DNA of 54,055 nucleotides from an uncultured Eggerthellaceae bacterium (GTDB taxonomy: Bacteria > Actinomycetota > Coriobacteriia > Coriobacteriales > Eggerthellaceae), in NCBI GenBank assembly GCA_944320405.1, contig CALUHI010000023.1:1-54055 (forward strand), in the 5' to 3' direction. The notes below the pieces were generated by a model, which was given only the letters and a program-made list of their open reading frames with translations, was not told the DNA's origin and made no database searches. Positions within the stretch are counted from its first letter, which is position 1. The number at the start of each line of letters is the position of its first letter. A program made the translations under genes and the position numbers. Shown here piece after piece: positions 1-7,431 of this stretch.

Positions 1-1
1 C

Positions 2-754
2 GTCATCTGGCCGGCCATGCTGATGGCGGCGGGGCTTCCCATCACCCACACCGTGTTCGGCCACGGCTTTTTGCTCACCAAGGGCGAGAAGATGTCGAAG
101 TCCAAGGGCAACGGCATCATGCCGGCCGACCTCATCAAGATCTTCGGCGTGGACGCCTACCGCTACTACTTCATGAGCGACGTGCAGTTCGGCCACGACG
201 GCAACATCTCCATGGAGCGCATGGTGCAGGTGTACAACGCCGATCTGGCGAATACCTGGGGCAACCTGTGCAGCCGCGTGTTCAACATGACGAAGAAGTA
301 CTTCGATTCCAAGGTGCCCGAGGTGCCCGCCGAGCTGCGCGATGCGGCCAACCCGCTGCGTGCGGCTGTCGAGGGCCTGTACGAGACGTACGACAAGTGC
401 ATGGGCGAGGTTGACTTCACCGGTGCCGCTGTGGCGGTGCGCACGGTTGCCGAGGCTGCAAACCTCTACGTGGAGGAAAGCGCGCCGTGGGCGCTGGCAA
501 AAGACGAGGCGAAGGCGGGCGAGCTTGCGTTCGTGATGTACAACCTGCTGGAGTGCATTCGCATCATCGCGCTGTACATGGCACCGTTCACGCCGCACGT
601 GTCCGACGAGGTGTTGCGCCGCATTTCTCTGGGCACCGCTCAGGACATGACCGACATCCAGGCCGCCACCGCGTGGGGCCAGCTGCCTGCCGGCAACGCC
701 GTCGAGGTCGGCGACCCCCTGTTCCCGCGCCTGGACGAGGTTCCGACGGCTTAA
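2..754 (+). CDS. metG: Methionyl-tRNA synthetase, C-terminal part (5' end outside window)
   Basis: This is the distal part of methionine--tRNA ligase, which charges tRNA-Met with methionine in the cytosol. The frame is open from base 2, so the true start lies upstream of the window. The class I signature KMSKS is present (GEKMSKSKGN), preceded by the GHGFLLTKG strand typical of MetG. The rest is the helical anticodon-binding domain, ending in DEVPTA. No C-terminal EMAP-like tRNA-binding domain is visible, which is common in shorter MetG forms. It is followed by tatD, rsmA and veg, close to the classic metS-yabD-ksgA-veg order of Gram-positive genomes. The family call is secure; only the N-terminus is unseen. 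Confidence 0.95.
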   Translation, partial: VIWPAMLMAAGLPITHTVFGHGFLLTKGEKMSKSKGNGIMPADLIKIFGVDAYRYYFMSDVQFGHDGNISMERMVQVYNADLANTWGNLCSRVFNMTKKYFDSKVPEVPAELRDAANPLRAAVEGLYETYDKCMGEVDFTGAAVAVRTVAEAANLYVEESAPWALAKDEAKAGELAFVMYNLLECIRIIALYMAPFTPHVSDEVLRRISLGTAQDMTDIQAATAWGQLPAGNAVEVGDPLFPRLDEVPTA

Positions 755-775
755 CAGCCGCCGGAACGGGCTGCC

Positions 776-887
776 GCTGCGAAGCGCCGATGCACCCCTG
801 CTTCGCGCGATCCCGCAGGCTTGCGTACCGAAGTACGCGACGCCTGCGCGATCCCGCGAATCAGGGGCACCTCGGCGCTTCTCGCTG
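776..887. repeat. Long imperfect palindrome after metG
   Basis: Two arms of about 50 nt, around 779-828 and 833-887, are imperfect reverse complements with a CGAA tip near 829-832. Matching blocks are GAAGCGCCGA, CCCCTG, CGCGATC, CGCAGGC and GCGTAC. Folded as RNA it would form one long interrupted stem. It could act as a transcription terminator for metG, although no T-run follows, or be a REP/MITE-like intergenic repeat. No gene is seen from 755 to 954. Confidence 0.6.
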
Positions 888-954
888 ACGCATACATTCG
901 ACCTGCAACATGAGAATAAAGGGTCCGTATCCTGAATTCTCATCCTGAAGGGAA

Positions 955-2016
955 GTGATTGCTGTGGCTGATGAGAGGTTCGAGGGTGAGCCGCTGTTCT
1001 TCGACGCGATGTTCCATCAGAAGCGCAAGAAGGGGCAGTGGCGCATCGTGGACGCGCCGTACCTTGAGGCACCGGTGGCCGACACGCATTGCCACGTTCA
1101 CCTGCTGAAGGATCCGTCGCTTTCCCTTGCGCGCGCCGGCGCGAACGGGGTGGAGTTCCTCTGCGACATCGTGGATGTGTACGAGGACGGTTCGGCTCCG
1201 TTCGACCAGATGGAAGGATGGGCGCTTCAGGGGTCGTTCAAGATACGGCAGATCGCGCGAGGGGGCTGTTGAGGGTCCCCCTCCCCGCGCGTGCCGCGGG
1301 TTCGGTTTGCCGTGGGGTGCCATCCCCATAACGCCAAGCATTACGACGATGCTTTGGAGAAGCTGCTGCTCGACCGCCTTGCTGATGCGCGCGTGAGCGC
1401 TGTGGGCGAGATCGGCCTGGACTACCACTACGATTTCTCGCCACGTGAAGCCCAACGCGAAGCGTTCCGCCGGCAGGTTCGTGTGGCGAAGGAGGCGGGC
1501 CTGCCAGTCGTCCTGCACATCCGCGAAGCGCACGACGATGCCTTCAGCATCTTGCAGGAAGAGGGCTTTCCCCAGGCGGGAACGCTTCTGCACTGCTTCA
1601 ACCTGGATTGGGCAGAGCTCGAGCGGTGGGTTGAAGCCGGTTGCTATGTGGCATTCGGCGGCCCCGTGACGTTCAAGCACGCCGATGAGGTGCGCGATGC
1701 GGCATCGCACGTGCCGGAAGAGCTCCTGCTCACCGAAACGGACGCGCCCTACATGACGCCCGAGCCTCTGCGCGGTGCCACGTGCGGCCCTGAACATGTG
1801 GTGTTCACGGCAGACAAGCTGTGCGAGGTGCGCGGCCTGGCGTTTGGGGAAGAGCGCGAGACGTTTTTGCGGAAACTGCTGGCCAATGCGTACGGGCTGC
1901 TTGATCGCGAGCCCACGCCGTGGCAGCGCGAACGGGCGGAGGGGCTTGGCATCAAAGAGCTTTCGCCCACCGAACGCGCCCGCGCCGCTGTCGCCCAGTG
2001 GCGTGCGAGCGAATAA
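955..2016 (+). pseudogene. tatD: TatD-family metal-dependent hydrolase, interrupted reading frame
   Basis: TatD enzymes are TIM-barrel, divalent-metal 3'-5' nucleases. The N-terminal part carries the metal-binding THCHVH. The C-terminal part carries GEIGLDYHYD, LHIREAHDDA, LHCF and the LLTETDAPY motif, so every catalytic block is present. The frame is broken by an in-frame TGA at 1270-1272. Between about 1258 and 1290 the next frame (positions congruent to 2 mod 3) reads REGAVEGPPPR, which would join smoothly to RVRFAVGCHPH. Two compensating single-base indels about 30 nt apart therefore look likelier than a simple nonsense change. I chose GTG 955 after a GAAGGGAA-like ribosome site; GTG 964 is an alternative. 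The gene may be newly dead, or this may be a sequence error. Confidence 0.75.
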
Positions 2017-2088
2017 GGGAAGGGGCTTTCCGTCTTTTCCCTTTTCGCAGCGCCACCGTGGTGGGCGCGATGCGGGAAAATGATTGTG

Positions 2089-2259
2089 CCGTGCATATCG
2101 GCCATTTTTTGCCAGAAGGATGCGAAAAACCTCCGTTATGCACGGTTTGACTGCGCAAAATGGCGAGTTCGGGCCGCTATGCACGGTTTTTCGGTGGTCT
2201 GACCGTGCATTTCGGCATTGTTTTGCCTTGCCTTGGCGAAAATGTTCCGAAATGCACGG
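2089..2259. repeat. Five-copy CCGTGCAT intergenic motif array
   Basis: Five copies of one motif of about 25 nt lie in 171 bp. Plus-strand copies begin at 2089 and 2203. Minus-strand copies end at 2145, 2186 and 2259. The shared pattern is CCGTGCAT, two or three bases, CGG(C), then a T-rich run ending in GCC (TTTTTTGCC, TTGTTTTGCC, TTTTCGCC). The array fills the gap between tatD and the reductase gene. It could be a regulator-binding cluster, or an intergenic repeat dispersed in the genome. Confidence 0.65.
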
Positions 2260-2311
2260 TTTAGGTCCTCTGCGCTTGATCGTGCTGCCATGAGGTGGAA
2301 AGGACGGTTGC

Positions 2312-3211
2312 ATGAACCGCGTGATAGTGGTGGGGTCGCCGCGGGTGGATGGGCGCAGCGCGCATCTGGCCGACCAGTTGCTGTACGCATGCATCGAGGA
2401 ATGCCCGGATGACGTTGTTTCCATCGTGTCGGTTGCCAGCACCGATGTGCGTCCGTGCTGCGGGTGCGACGCATGTGCGCGCGTTTCCGAGTTGGCAGAT
2501 GCCGAGCCGATGGAAGAAGGCGATCCGCTGACCCCGCATCCCCTGGTTGCGGAAAGCGATGCGCCGCTGCATCGTTGCGTTATCGATGACGACATGGCCG
2601 AGGTGCGCAAGCATCTGGACGCAGCCGACGAGCTCATCGTGGTGTCGCCGGTGTATTTCGCCGGCCCGCCCGCGCAGTTCAAGGCGCTGCTCGATCGATT
2701 GCAGCCCTACTGGCGGTCCGATGTGCGCATGCGCGGCAAGCGGCCGATGATCCTTCATGTGGTGGGCGAGGGCGGCGACCCTCACGGCTACGATCCGCTG
2801 GTGGGCTCCGTGCGCTCTGCGCTTTCGGTGGCGGGCTTCGAGCTTGTGTCCATCTTTGATTGGGTGGGCAAGATCTCTGAGGACGGGGATTTCCTGGGCG
2901 AGCCGCAAGAATACGCCCTCATGGACGAAAGCTATGCAACAGAGGCAGAAACCGCCGAGCCCGCAACAGAAGCCAATATCGTGGAGTTTCCCGGCAAGAA
3001 TCGCGCTGCTTCCGCAAGCGCCTCGAATGGCGAAGCGAAGCCCAAGCCGATGCTGTCCTTGTCGCAGCATGAACGCAAAGGCGGCTCGTGGTCTTCTCAG
3101 GAAGGGCGCGCTTCCGAAAAAGGCGCCGGGAAGCGCAGGGGCGCGAAGCGCAGCGGCAAAGGTGCGGGCAAGTCTGGCAAACCTGGCAAGGGTGGTGGCC
3201 GTCGTGGATAG
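2312..3211 (+). CDS. Flavodoxin-fold NAD(P)H-dependent FMN reductase-like protein
   Basis: The N-terminal ~190 residues match the NADPH-dependent FMN reductase/flavodoxin-like fold. There is an initial strand with a phosphate loop (VIVVGSPRVDGRSAHLADQL), a cysteine cluster PCCGCDAC typical of iron-sulfur flavoproteins, and VVSPVYFAGPPAQFKALLDRL near the FMN site. It probably moves electrons between a pyridine nucleotide or Fe-S partner and an unknown acceptor in the cytosol. The last ~90 residues are a low-complexity Lys/Gly/Arg-rich tail (GKRRGAKRSGKGAGKSGK) that is not part of the enzyme fold and may bind nucleic acid. Start ATG 2312 follows AAAGGA. The end overlaps rsmA by 8 nt, suggesting co-transcription. 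It sits where other Gram-positives often keep rnmV. Confidence 0.8.
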   Translation: MNRVIVVGSPRVDGRSAHLADQLLYACIEECPDDVVSIVSVASTDVRPCCGCDACARVSELADAEPMEEGDPLTPHPLVAESDAPLHRCVIDDDMAEVRKHLDAADELIVVSPVYFAGPPAQFKALLDRLQPYWRSDVRMRGKRPMILHVVGEGGDPHGYDPLVGSVRSALSVAGFELVSIFDWVGKISEDGDFLGEPQEYALMDESYATEAETAEPATEANIVEFPGKNRAASASASNGEAKPKPMLSLSQHERKGGSWSSQEGRASEKGAGKRRGAKRSGKGAGKSGKPGKGGGRRG

Positions 3212-4139
3212 GCTCTCGCCGCTTGCAAGCGTGTCGGCGACGCGAGAGGTTCTTTCGCGTCACGGGCTTTCCACCAAAAAGCAGCTCGGGCAAAACTTCC
3301 TCATCAACGATGATGTGCTGTGCAAGATTGTGAAACTTGCAGGTCTGACCGAAAACGACGCGGTCTTGGAAGTTGGTCCGGGCATCGGCACCCTCACCAT
3401 CGCGCTTCTGAAAAGCGCACAATGCGTGGTGTCGGTGGAGCGCGACCCCGATTTGCCGGCAGTGCTGGCGGAAACGTGTGCGCCGTGGAGGGACGCCTTC
3501 CGTCTGATCAGCAAAGATGCGCTCGATCTGGATGCCGCAGACGTGCGCACCGAGCTCGAGTCCATGGGTGCTCCGGGTTTCCCCGCTAAATTCGTGGCGA
3601 ATCTGCCCTATGCTGTCGCCGCCACCATCGTGCTCGATTTCTTCGAGCGCTTTTCCGAGCTGGAAAGCGCGACCGTCATGGTGCAAAAGGAAGTGGCTGA
3701 CCGTATGGCAGCCGACCCGGGCAGTAAAAACTACGGCGCTTACACGGTGAAGTTGCGCATGCACGCTCAACCTGCAGGCCGTTTTTCGGTGGGGCCTGGC
3801 AACTTTTTCCCGCCGCCGCACGTGGAGAGCTCAGTTATCCGCTTGGACCGCGCGACCCCGCAGGCTGCGTGCAGCGCTGCGACGGAGTTGGATCGTCCGG
3901 TCGAAGAGGTGGTGCGCGCCACGTGCACGATGGCCGATGCCGCTTTCGCTACGCGACGCAAGACGCTTTCCAACTCCTGCAAGACGTACTTCGGCGGCAG
4001 AGGATCGGAAGGCAAGCGCATGGCTGCCGAACTTCCCCGATTGTTTGAAACTGCGGAAATCGATCCAAAGCGTCGTGGCGAATCGCTCGACGAAGGGGAG
4101 TTCATCAGGTTGGGTGCGGCTTATCTGAGGCTGCTCTAG
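3204..4139 (+). CDS. rsmA: 16S rRNA dimethyladenosine transferase
   Basis: RsmA (KsgA) dimethylates two adjacent adenines in the 3' loop of 16S rRNA during small-subunit assembly, using S-adenosylmethionine. Diagnostic motifs are TKKQLGQNFL at the N-terminus, the SAM-binding loop VLEVGPGIGTLTIALL, VANLPYAVAA (the NLPY catalytic motif of adenine-N6 methyltransferases) and NFFPPPHVESSVIRL. Length (~311 aa) is normal, with the usual C-terminal helical domain. I chose GTG 3204, giving MDRLSPLAS, because it follows an AAGGGTGG stretch. GTG 3195 or 3192 would add only a few residues. It overlaps the preceding reductase, and veg follows, as in Bacillus. Confidence 0.95.
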   Translation: MDRLSPLASVSATREVLSRHGLSTKKQLGQNFLINDDVLCKIVKLAGLTENDAVLEVGPGIGTLTIALLKSAQCVVSVERDPDLPAVLAETCAPWRDAFRLISKDALDLDAADVRTELESMGAPGFPAKFVANLPYAVAATIVLDFFERFSELESATVMVQKEVADRMAADPGSKNYGAYTVKLRMHAQPAGRFSVGPGNFFPPPHVESSVIRLDRATPQAACSAATELDRPVEEVVRATCTMADAAFATRRKTLSNSCKTYFGGRGSEGKRMAAELPRLFETAEIDPKRRGESLDEGEFIRLGAAYLRLL

Positions 4140-4210
4140 AAGAAACGCGGAAAAGCGAAAACCCAACAGTCACACAGCAATCCATCATACCGTGCAGATT
4201 CGATGGAGTG

Positions 4211-4229
4211 TTGACAGGCGTGATAAAAT
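4211..4229 (+). promoter_or_regulatory. Candidate veg promoter
   Basis: An extended -10 element TGATAAAAT lies at 4221-4229, upstream of veg. A TTGACA at 4211 is too close to act as its -35, so the call rests on the extended -10 alone, or on TTGACA with a weak -10 near 4234. Confidence 0.35.
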
Positions 4230-4276
4230 GTCTGCTTGTCATTTTACTGCGTAGGTTTGAGCGAGGTTGAACGAAG

Positions 4277-4621
4277 ATGGATTTAGCTAAGCAAGCTGGA
4301 ATCGTCGACTCCATTCATGATACGTTGCATGATCTGGTCGGTCAACGCCTGAAAGTGCGTGCGAACATGGGCCGTTCCAAGATCGTCGAAAGCGAAGGCG
4401 TCCTGGCACAGGTGCATCCGCAGCTGTTCATCATGGAAGTCGATCGTAAGCGCGGCCGCACGGCGCGTCAGTCGTACCAGTATGTCGATGTTCTGACGGG
4501 TATGGTGGAGCTGTCTCAGAACGGCGAGCCGCTTTTCGAGCCGTTCATCACCGACGAGAACGAATCCGATGCCAGCTACGATGAGGCGGAGGAAAACGAA
4601 GAAGAGCAGGTTCTGTCGTAG
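4277..4621 (+). CDS. veg: Veg family protein
   Basis: This small protein belongs to the Veg (DUF1021) family, which is highly expressed in vegetative Bacillus cells and is reported to promote biofilm matrix gene expression. The conserved core is visible: HDLVGQRLKVRANMGRSKIVESEGVL, then an Sm-like beta region ending in YQYVDVLTGMVELS. Beyond the normal ~85-residue core is an acidic tail (DENESDASYDEAEENEEE) of about 25 residues, a lineage-specific extension. Start ATG 4277 follows GAGG. Its place right after rsmA is conserved across Gram-positives and supports the name. A strong terminator follows at 4651. Molecular function in this lineage is unknown. Confidence 0.9.
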   Translation: MDLAKQAGIVDSIHDTLHDLVGQRLKVRANMGRSKIVESEGVLAQVHPQLFIMEVDRKRGRTARQSYQYVDVLTGMVELSQNGEPLFEPFITDENESDASYDEAEENEEEQVLS

Positions 4622-4650
4622 CGGACGGGCTTTCTCAATCAGCTAGTGCA

Positions 4651-4682
4651 AACGGGCGCCGTCGGGGCGCCCGTTTCGTTTT
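4651..4682 (+). terminator. Rho-independent terminator after veg
   Basis: A perfect 10-bp stem AACGGGCGCC / GGCGCCCGTT (4651-4660 and 4666-4675) with loop GTCGG is followed by TCGTTTT. Confidence 0.85.
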
Positions 4683-4695
4683 GCCTGCGGTTTGC

Positions 4696-5049
4696 TTACG
4701 CGTTGCGCGCTTCAACTGCCGTTCGCGCCGTGTGGTAGGCATCCGACAGCTGGGGCATCAACGCCACGGCGTCGTCCCACTTGTCTTCCCGCAACAGCGC
4801 CAGCTGCCGCGTGGTGAGTTCGAACAGGATCGTCATTGACAGGTTGCCGCAGGTTCCCTTCAGGGAATGGACGGCGGCGATCGCTTTTTCTTCGTCGTGC
4901 GCTTCAATTGCGGTTTGCAAGTTGTCGAACTGCGTATCTGCAAGGAACATCCCCAGCAGCCTGTCGAGCAGATCCTCGTTGCCCATCACACGCTCGAGAG
5001 CTTCCTCGACATCGATACCGCCTTGGGCGAGCGTTTCGCGATTGAGCAT
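4696..5049 (-). CDS. Hpt (histidine phosphotransfer) domain protein
   Basis: This is a stand-alone Hpt protein of ~117 residues. It would shuttle phosphate between a hybrid sensor kinase receiver and a response regulator in a phosphorelay. The active-site helix reads AVHSLKGTCGNLS, with the phosphorylatable His in the HxxKG pattern. Surrounding segments (EEALERVMGNEDLLDRLLGMFLAD and LTTRQLALLREDKWDDA) fit the four-helix bundle. I chose ATG 5049 (MLNRETLAQGG) because AGGAGAACACC precedes it. An upstream in-frame start would add eight poorly supported residues. It faces veg convergently. No cognate kinase is in the window. Confidence 0.85.
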   Translation of the reverse strand: MLNRETLAQGGIDVEEALERVMGNEDLLDRLLGMFLADTQFDNLQTAIEAHDEEKAIAAVHSLKGTCGNLSMTILFELTTRQLALLREDKWDDAVALMPQLSDAYHTARTAVEARNA

Positions 5050-5217
5050 GGTGTTCTCCTGTCTTCGAGGCACTGACGAGCGCTGCTTTGCGGTTTCAGG
5101 TAGTATACCGCTCCCGATCCTGTCGCGCTTTGCAAAGATGGCGGCGTTCAGCAGAGCGCGCCGTCGTGGGCGTTCCTTGGGAAATGCGGGATTCTGCTTT
5201 CAAAGCCGCGCTACCGG

Positions 5218-5245
5218 TTGACAACCTTTCGCAACAAGCTAGAAT
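5218..5245 (+). promoter_or_regulatory. Promoter of the host tRNA-Ala(CGC) gene
   Basis: TTGACA at 5218-5223 and TAGAAT at 5240-5245, 16 bp apart, lie ~30 bp before the tRNA 5' end. After integration this host promoter points into the element and would transcribe the tRNA half at 5275 and then the element's intact tRNA-Ala at 5380. Confidence 0.75.
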
Positions 5246-5274
5246 ATGACACTGCGCTTAAGCGCAAAACCCAT

Positions 5275-5296
5275 GGGGATGTAGCTCAGCTGGGAG
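5275..5296 (+). tRNA. tRNA-Ala(CGC) 5' half, severed by the element
   Basis: GGGGATGTAGCTCAGCTGGG plus AG is the acceptor strand, D-stem and D-loop start of a tRNA. The sequence then stops matching a tRNA (TGCTAATAG). Its partner half is at 52222-52283. Positions 5275-5288 plus 52222-52283 give 76 nt with a 7-bp acceptor GGGGATG/CATCTCC, including the alanine identity pair G3:U70, and loop TTCGCAA (anticodon CGC). The split gene cannot make a mature tRNA by itself. Confidence 0.88.
5289..5296. other. attL core (left end of element)
   Basis: GCTGGGAG is shared with 52222-52229 and marks the recombination core inside the tRNA D-loop. Near-symmetric element arms (TACGATA at 5312-5318, TATCGTA at 52206-52212) place the centre of attP near the AG dinucleotide 5295-5296. 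Confidence 0.8.
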
Positions 5297-5379
5297 TGCT
5301 AATAGTAGTTATACGATAAGCACTTTCCATCCCAAGCAGGGAAATGTGCAATTGCTGAGCGCGTTTGACATTTGAATAT

Positions 5380-5455
5380 GGGGCATTAGCTCAGCTGGGA
5401 GAGCGCGGCGTTCGCAATGCCGAGGTCAGGGGTTCGATCCCCCTATGCTCCACCA
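5380..5455 (+). tRNA. Element-borne intact tRNA-Ala(CGC)
   Basis: This is a complete 76-nt cloverleaf with encoded CCA. The acceptor is GGGGCAT/ATGCTCC with the G3:U70 alanine identity pair, D-arm GCTC AGCTGGGA GAGC, anticodon stem CGGCG/TGCCG around TTCGCAA (anticodon CGC), and T-arm AGGGG TTCGATC CCCCT. It lies inside the element, 84 bp from the left junction. It has the same anticodon as the host tRNA destroyed by integration but different acceptor, anticodon-stem and T-arm sequences. Transcription probably comes from the captured host promoter at 5218. Confidence 0.93.
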
Positions 5456-5463
5456 AACTCAAT

Positions 5464-5496
5464 ACGGTCGTCGGCGATAACTGGTGACCGTTTTTT
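5464..5496 (+). terminator. Terminator after element tRNA-Ala
   Basis: ACGGTC (5464-5469) pairs with GACCGT (5486-5491), followed by a T-run (TTTTTTATTTT). It would end the tRNA transcript and shield the convergent recombinase gene. Confidence 0.65.
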
Positions 5497-5535
5497 ATTT
5501 TCGGAATCAAGAATGATCAATATGCCTGTCGGCAA

Positions 5536-7152
5536 TCATGCGGTCAGTACCACTGTCGTTTTCTCACCTCCTGCTCTTGCTTCGTCCATGCATTCTACGT
5601 ATTGCTCCAACGTGACGTTGAGCCTTACTTCAATCTGGTATCCAGATGAGACATATACGCCATCGACCAGTTGGCTGATAACCATTCTTTGGGCATCTAG
5701 ATCGCAGCCGTCGAATAGCTCAGAGAGGCTTACCAAACGACTATGCTGCCTTTCGAGCGTGCGGATTATCGTCTCCGTATCCGCAAGCTCGTTTTCAAGG
5801 TTGTTGACCAACCGCCTTGCTTCGTCTAGTTCGACTTGGGCGGCTTGTATGGCATCCCCAAGGAGATCGGGGTCGAATTTGCTTTCCCCCATAAGAGCGG
5901 GGGCAAGCTCGGCCTTCAAGGCTTTGATTCCCCGTTCGCATTTTGCCTCAATGCGCCGTGCTTCGTTGAGTCGCTTTTCCAGATCGTCCACCGCCAATCC
6001 GTAGCGTCTCTCCACAACGGTCTGCATGGGAATCTTTTTAAGCCCATCGAGCAGCTTTCGTATGCTTTCCCTTACGGCTTCGTCGATTCGTTCTGCGGAG
6101 TAGCCAGTCTGTCCGCGGCATTCTCCCTTGTGACGAACTCGGTTGTAGCACAGGTATCGCCACCAGCGCCGATAGACTTCCTCTCCGTTGGCTCTTTGGT
6201 ATCTTGTTCCCGCCGTCGAGGTGACAAGCCGTCCTCCGCAGTGACCACAGAAGATGTTTCCAACCAAGAGGCAGTTTTTCGCGAGGCGCCTCGGAACACG
6301 CCTTAGCTCTTCTCTATTCCGCGATCGTTGCTCCATCAGCTCCTGCGAGAGGCGGAACGTTTCATCGTCGATGATTTTCAGGTGCTCGAAAGGTTCGGAA
6401 AGCGTTTCCCCGAAACGAAGAACGCCTTTATAAATTGGATTCGTTAGGATGTTGCGTATCGAGGGCGCGACGAAGTTCCTTCCTGCACGGTTGAGAACGC
6501 CGTCCTCCGTAAGGCGTCGAGAGAGGGTTTGGGGGCCCATTCCGTAGGCGGTGTGAAGATGGAAAATCCTGCGGACGACCGTGGACTCGTACTCGTCGAT
6601 CTCGAGATCGAATACCTCGTGCCCGCGTTTGTTGACGCGACCCTTGTGGACGAGGCGATAGCCATAAGGCGCTGTCCCCCCTTTGAAATGTCCCTCCTTT
6701 ACAAGCTGTTCCATCCGGGTTCTTGTTCTGATGGAGGTCTTGATGCTCTCGCCCGATGCCTGCCAAAACCGAATGTAGTTGAGCAGCTTATCGACATGAG
6801 TATCAAACCTCTGCTGGCCTTCTTTTACGCTCCACACTTCGACCCCTTGACGGACAAACCACTCCACGACGAAGGGGGTCTCGTCCTCTTTTCTGCCGAT
6901 GCGGTCGAACATGAAAACAAGCAGCACGTCGAACTTTTTTTCGACGGCAGCTTTCTGAAGATCTTGAATGGCATCACGGTCTTTTGCCGCAATTTTGAAG
7001 CCTGACACTCCTTTTTCGGAAAACTCCTTTTCGATGTGCCAGTCCGACTGTTCGGCCACGAATTCGTGGCATGCCTGCTTTTGCATCGGAATGTCGTCTT
7101 TCTCGACTTGTCCTTTCGTGGACACCCGATACAGGCAGTATACGCGTTTCAT
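5536..7152 (-). CDS. Large serine recombinase (element integrase)
   Basis: This is a 538-aa site-specific recombinase that cuts and rejoins attP and attB through a phosphoserine intermediate. The N-terminal resolvase catalytic domain starts YCLYRVSTKGQ with the nucleophile Ser near residue 11, and the active-site arginine region is FMFDRIGRKEDE. The recombinase domain follows (GHFKGGTAPYGYRLV), then a zinc ribbon (CGHCGGRLV and later CYNRVRHKGEC) and a long coiled coil typical of large serine integrases (EARRLVNNLENELADTE). It sits at the extreme left end of the element and reads toward the attL junction, as expected for the integrase. Length is normal. A 10-bp inverted repeat (7205-7233) lies upstream and may regulate it. 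Confidence 0.95.
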   Translation of the reverse strand: MKRVYCLYRVSTKGQVEKDDIPMQKQACHEFVAEQSDWHIEKEFSEKGVSGFKIAAKDRDAIQDLQKAAVEKKFDVLLVFMFDRIGRKEDETPFVVEWFVRQGVEVWSVKEGQQRFDTHVDKLLNYIRFWQASGESIKTSIRTRTRMEQLVKEGHFKGGTAPYGYRLVHKGRVNKRGHEVFDLEIDEYESTVVRRIFHLHTAYGMGPQTLSRRLTEDGVLNRAGRNFVAPSIRNILTNPIYKGVLRFGETLSEPFEHLKIIDDETFRLSQELMEQRSRNREELRRVPRRLAKNCLLVGNIFCGHCGGRLVTSTAGTRYQRANGEEVYRRWWRYLCYNRVRHKGECRGQTGYSAERIDEAVRESIRKLLDGLKKIPMQTVVERRYGLAVDDLEKRLNEARRIEAKCERGIKALKAELAPALMGESKFDPDLLGDAIQAAQVELDEARRLVNNLENELADTETIIRTLERQHSRLVSLSELFDGCDLDAQRMVISQLVDGVYVSSGYQIEVRLNVTLEQYVECMDEARAGGEKTTVVLTA

Positions 7153-7204
7153 GCAAAAGCCATCCTTTCAGGACAGCGTTACGCCACTTTGCTGTTTTCA
7201 AGTT

Positions 7205-7233
7205 TCGCCGGATAAGGAATCCCTATCCGGCGA
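7205..7233. promoter_or_regulatory. 10-bp inverted repeat upstream of recombinase
   Basis: TCGCCGGATA (7205-7214) and TATCCGGCGA (7224-7233) are perfect reverse complements with a 9-nt spacer. They lie between the recombinase start and the MazF-like gene. There is no T-run on either side, so an operator is as likely as a terminator. The gap 7153-7431 holds no gene I can support. Confidence 0.45.
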
Positions 7234-7431
7234 CTGATCGTAAATCACGTGCTTCCTTCTCGCAATTGTGCGATTTCGGCTGTCGGGCCTGCGATGGCTG
7301 AGCAATCGCGTCGAGAAGAAATGCCGTGACTTGAGGGATGCACGTTTCGTTCTTTCGTTTCTCTCGAAAATACACATGTACCGTGCATCCGTGCGCCTCT
7401 GCATCAAACGATTTCAAGCCGCGATCCTCCG

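Noticed and set aside
1270-1272. In-frame TGA in tatD read as selenocysteine
   Set aside because: TatD is not a selenoprotein family, the TGA is not at a catalytic position, and I saw no plausible SECIS-like hairpin. Frameshifts explain it better.
2092-2259. CRISPR array
   Set aside because: The repeats alternate in orientation, spacers are irregular and partly absent, and no cas genes are present.
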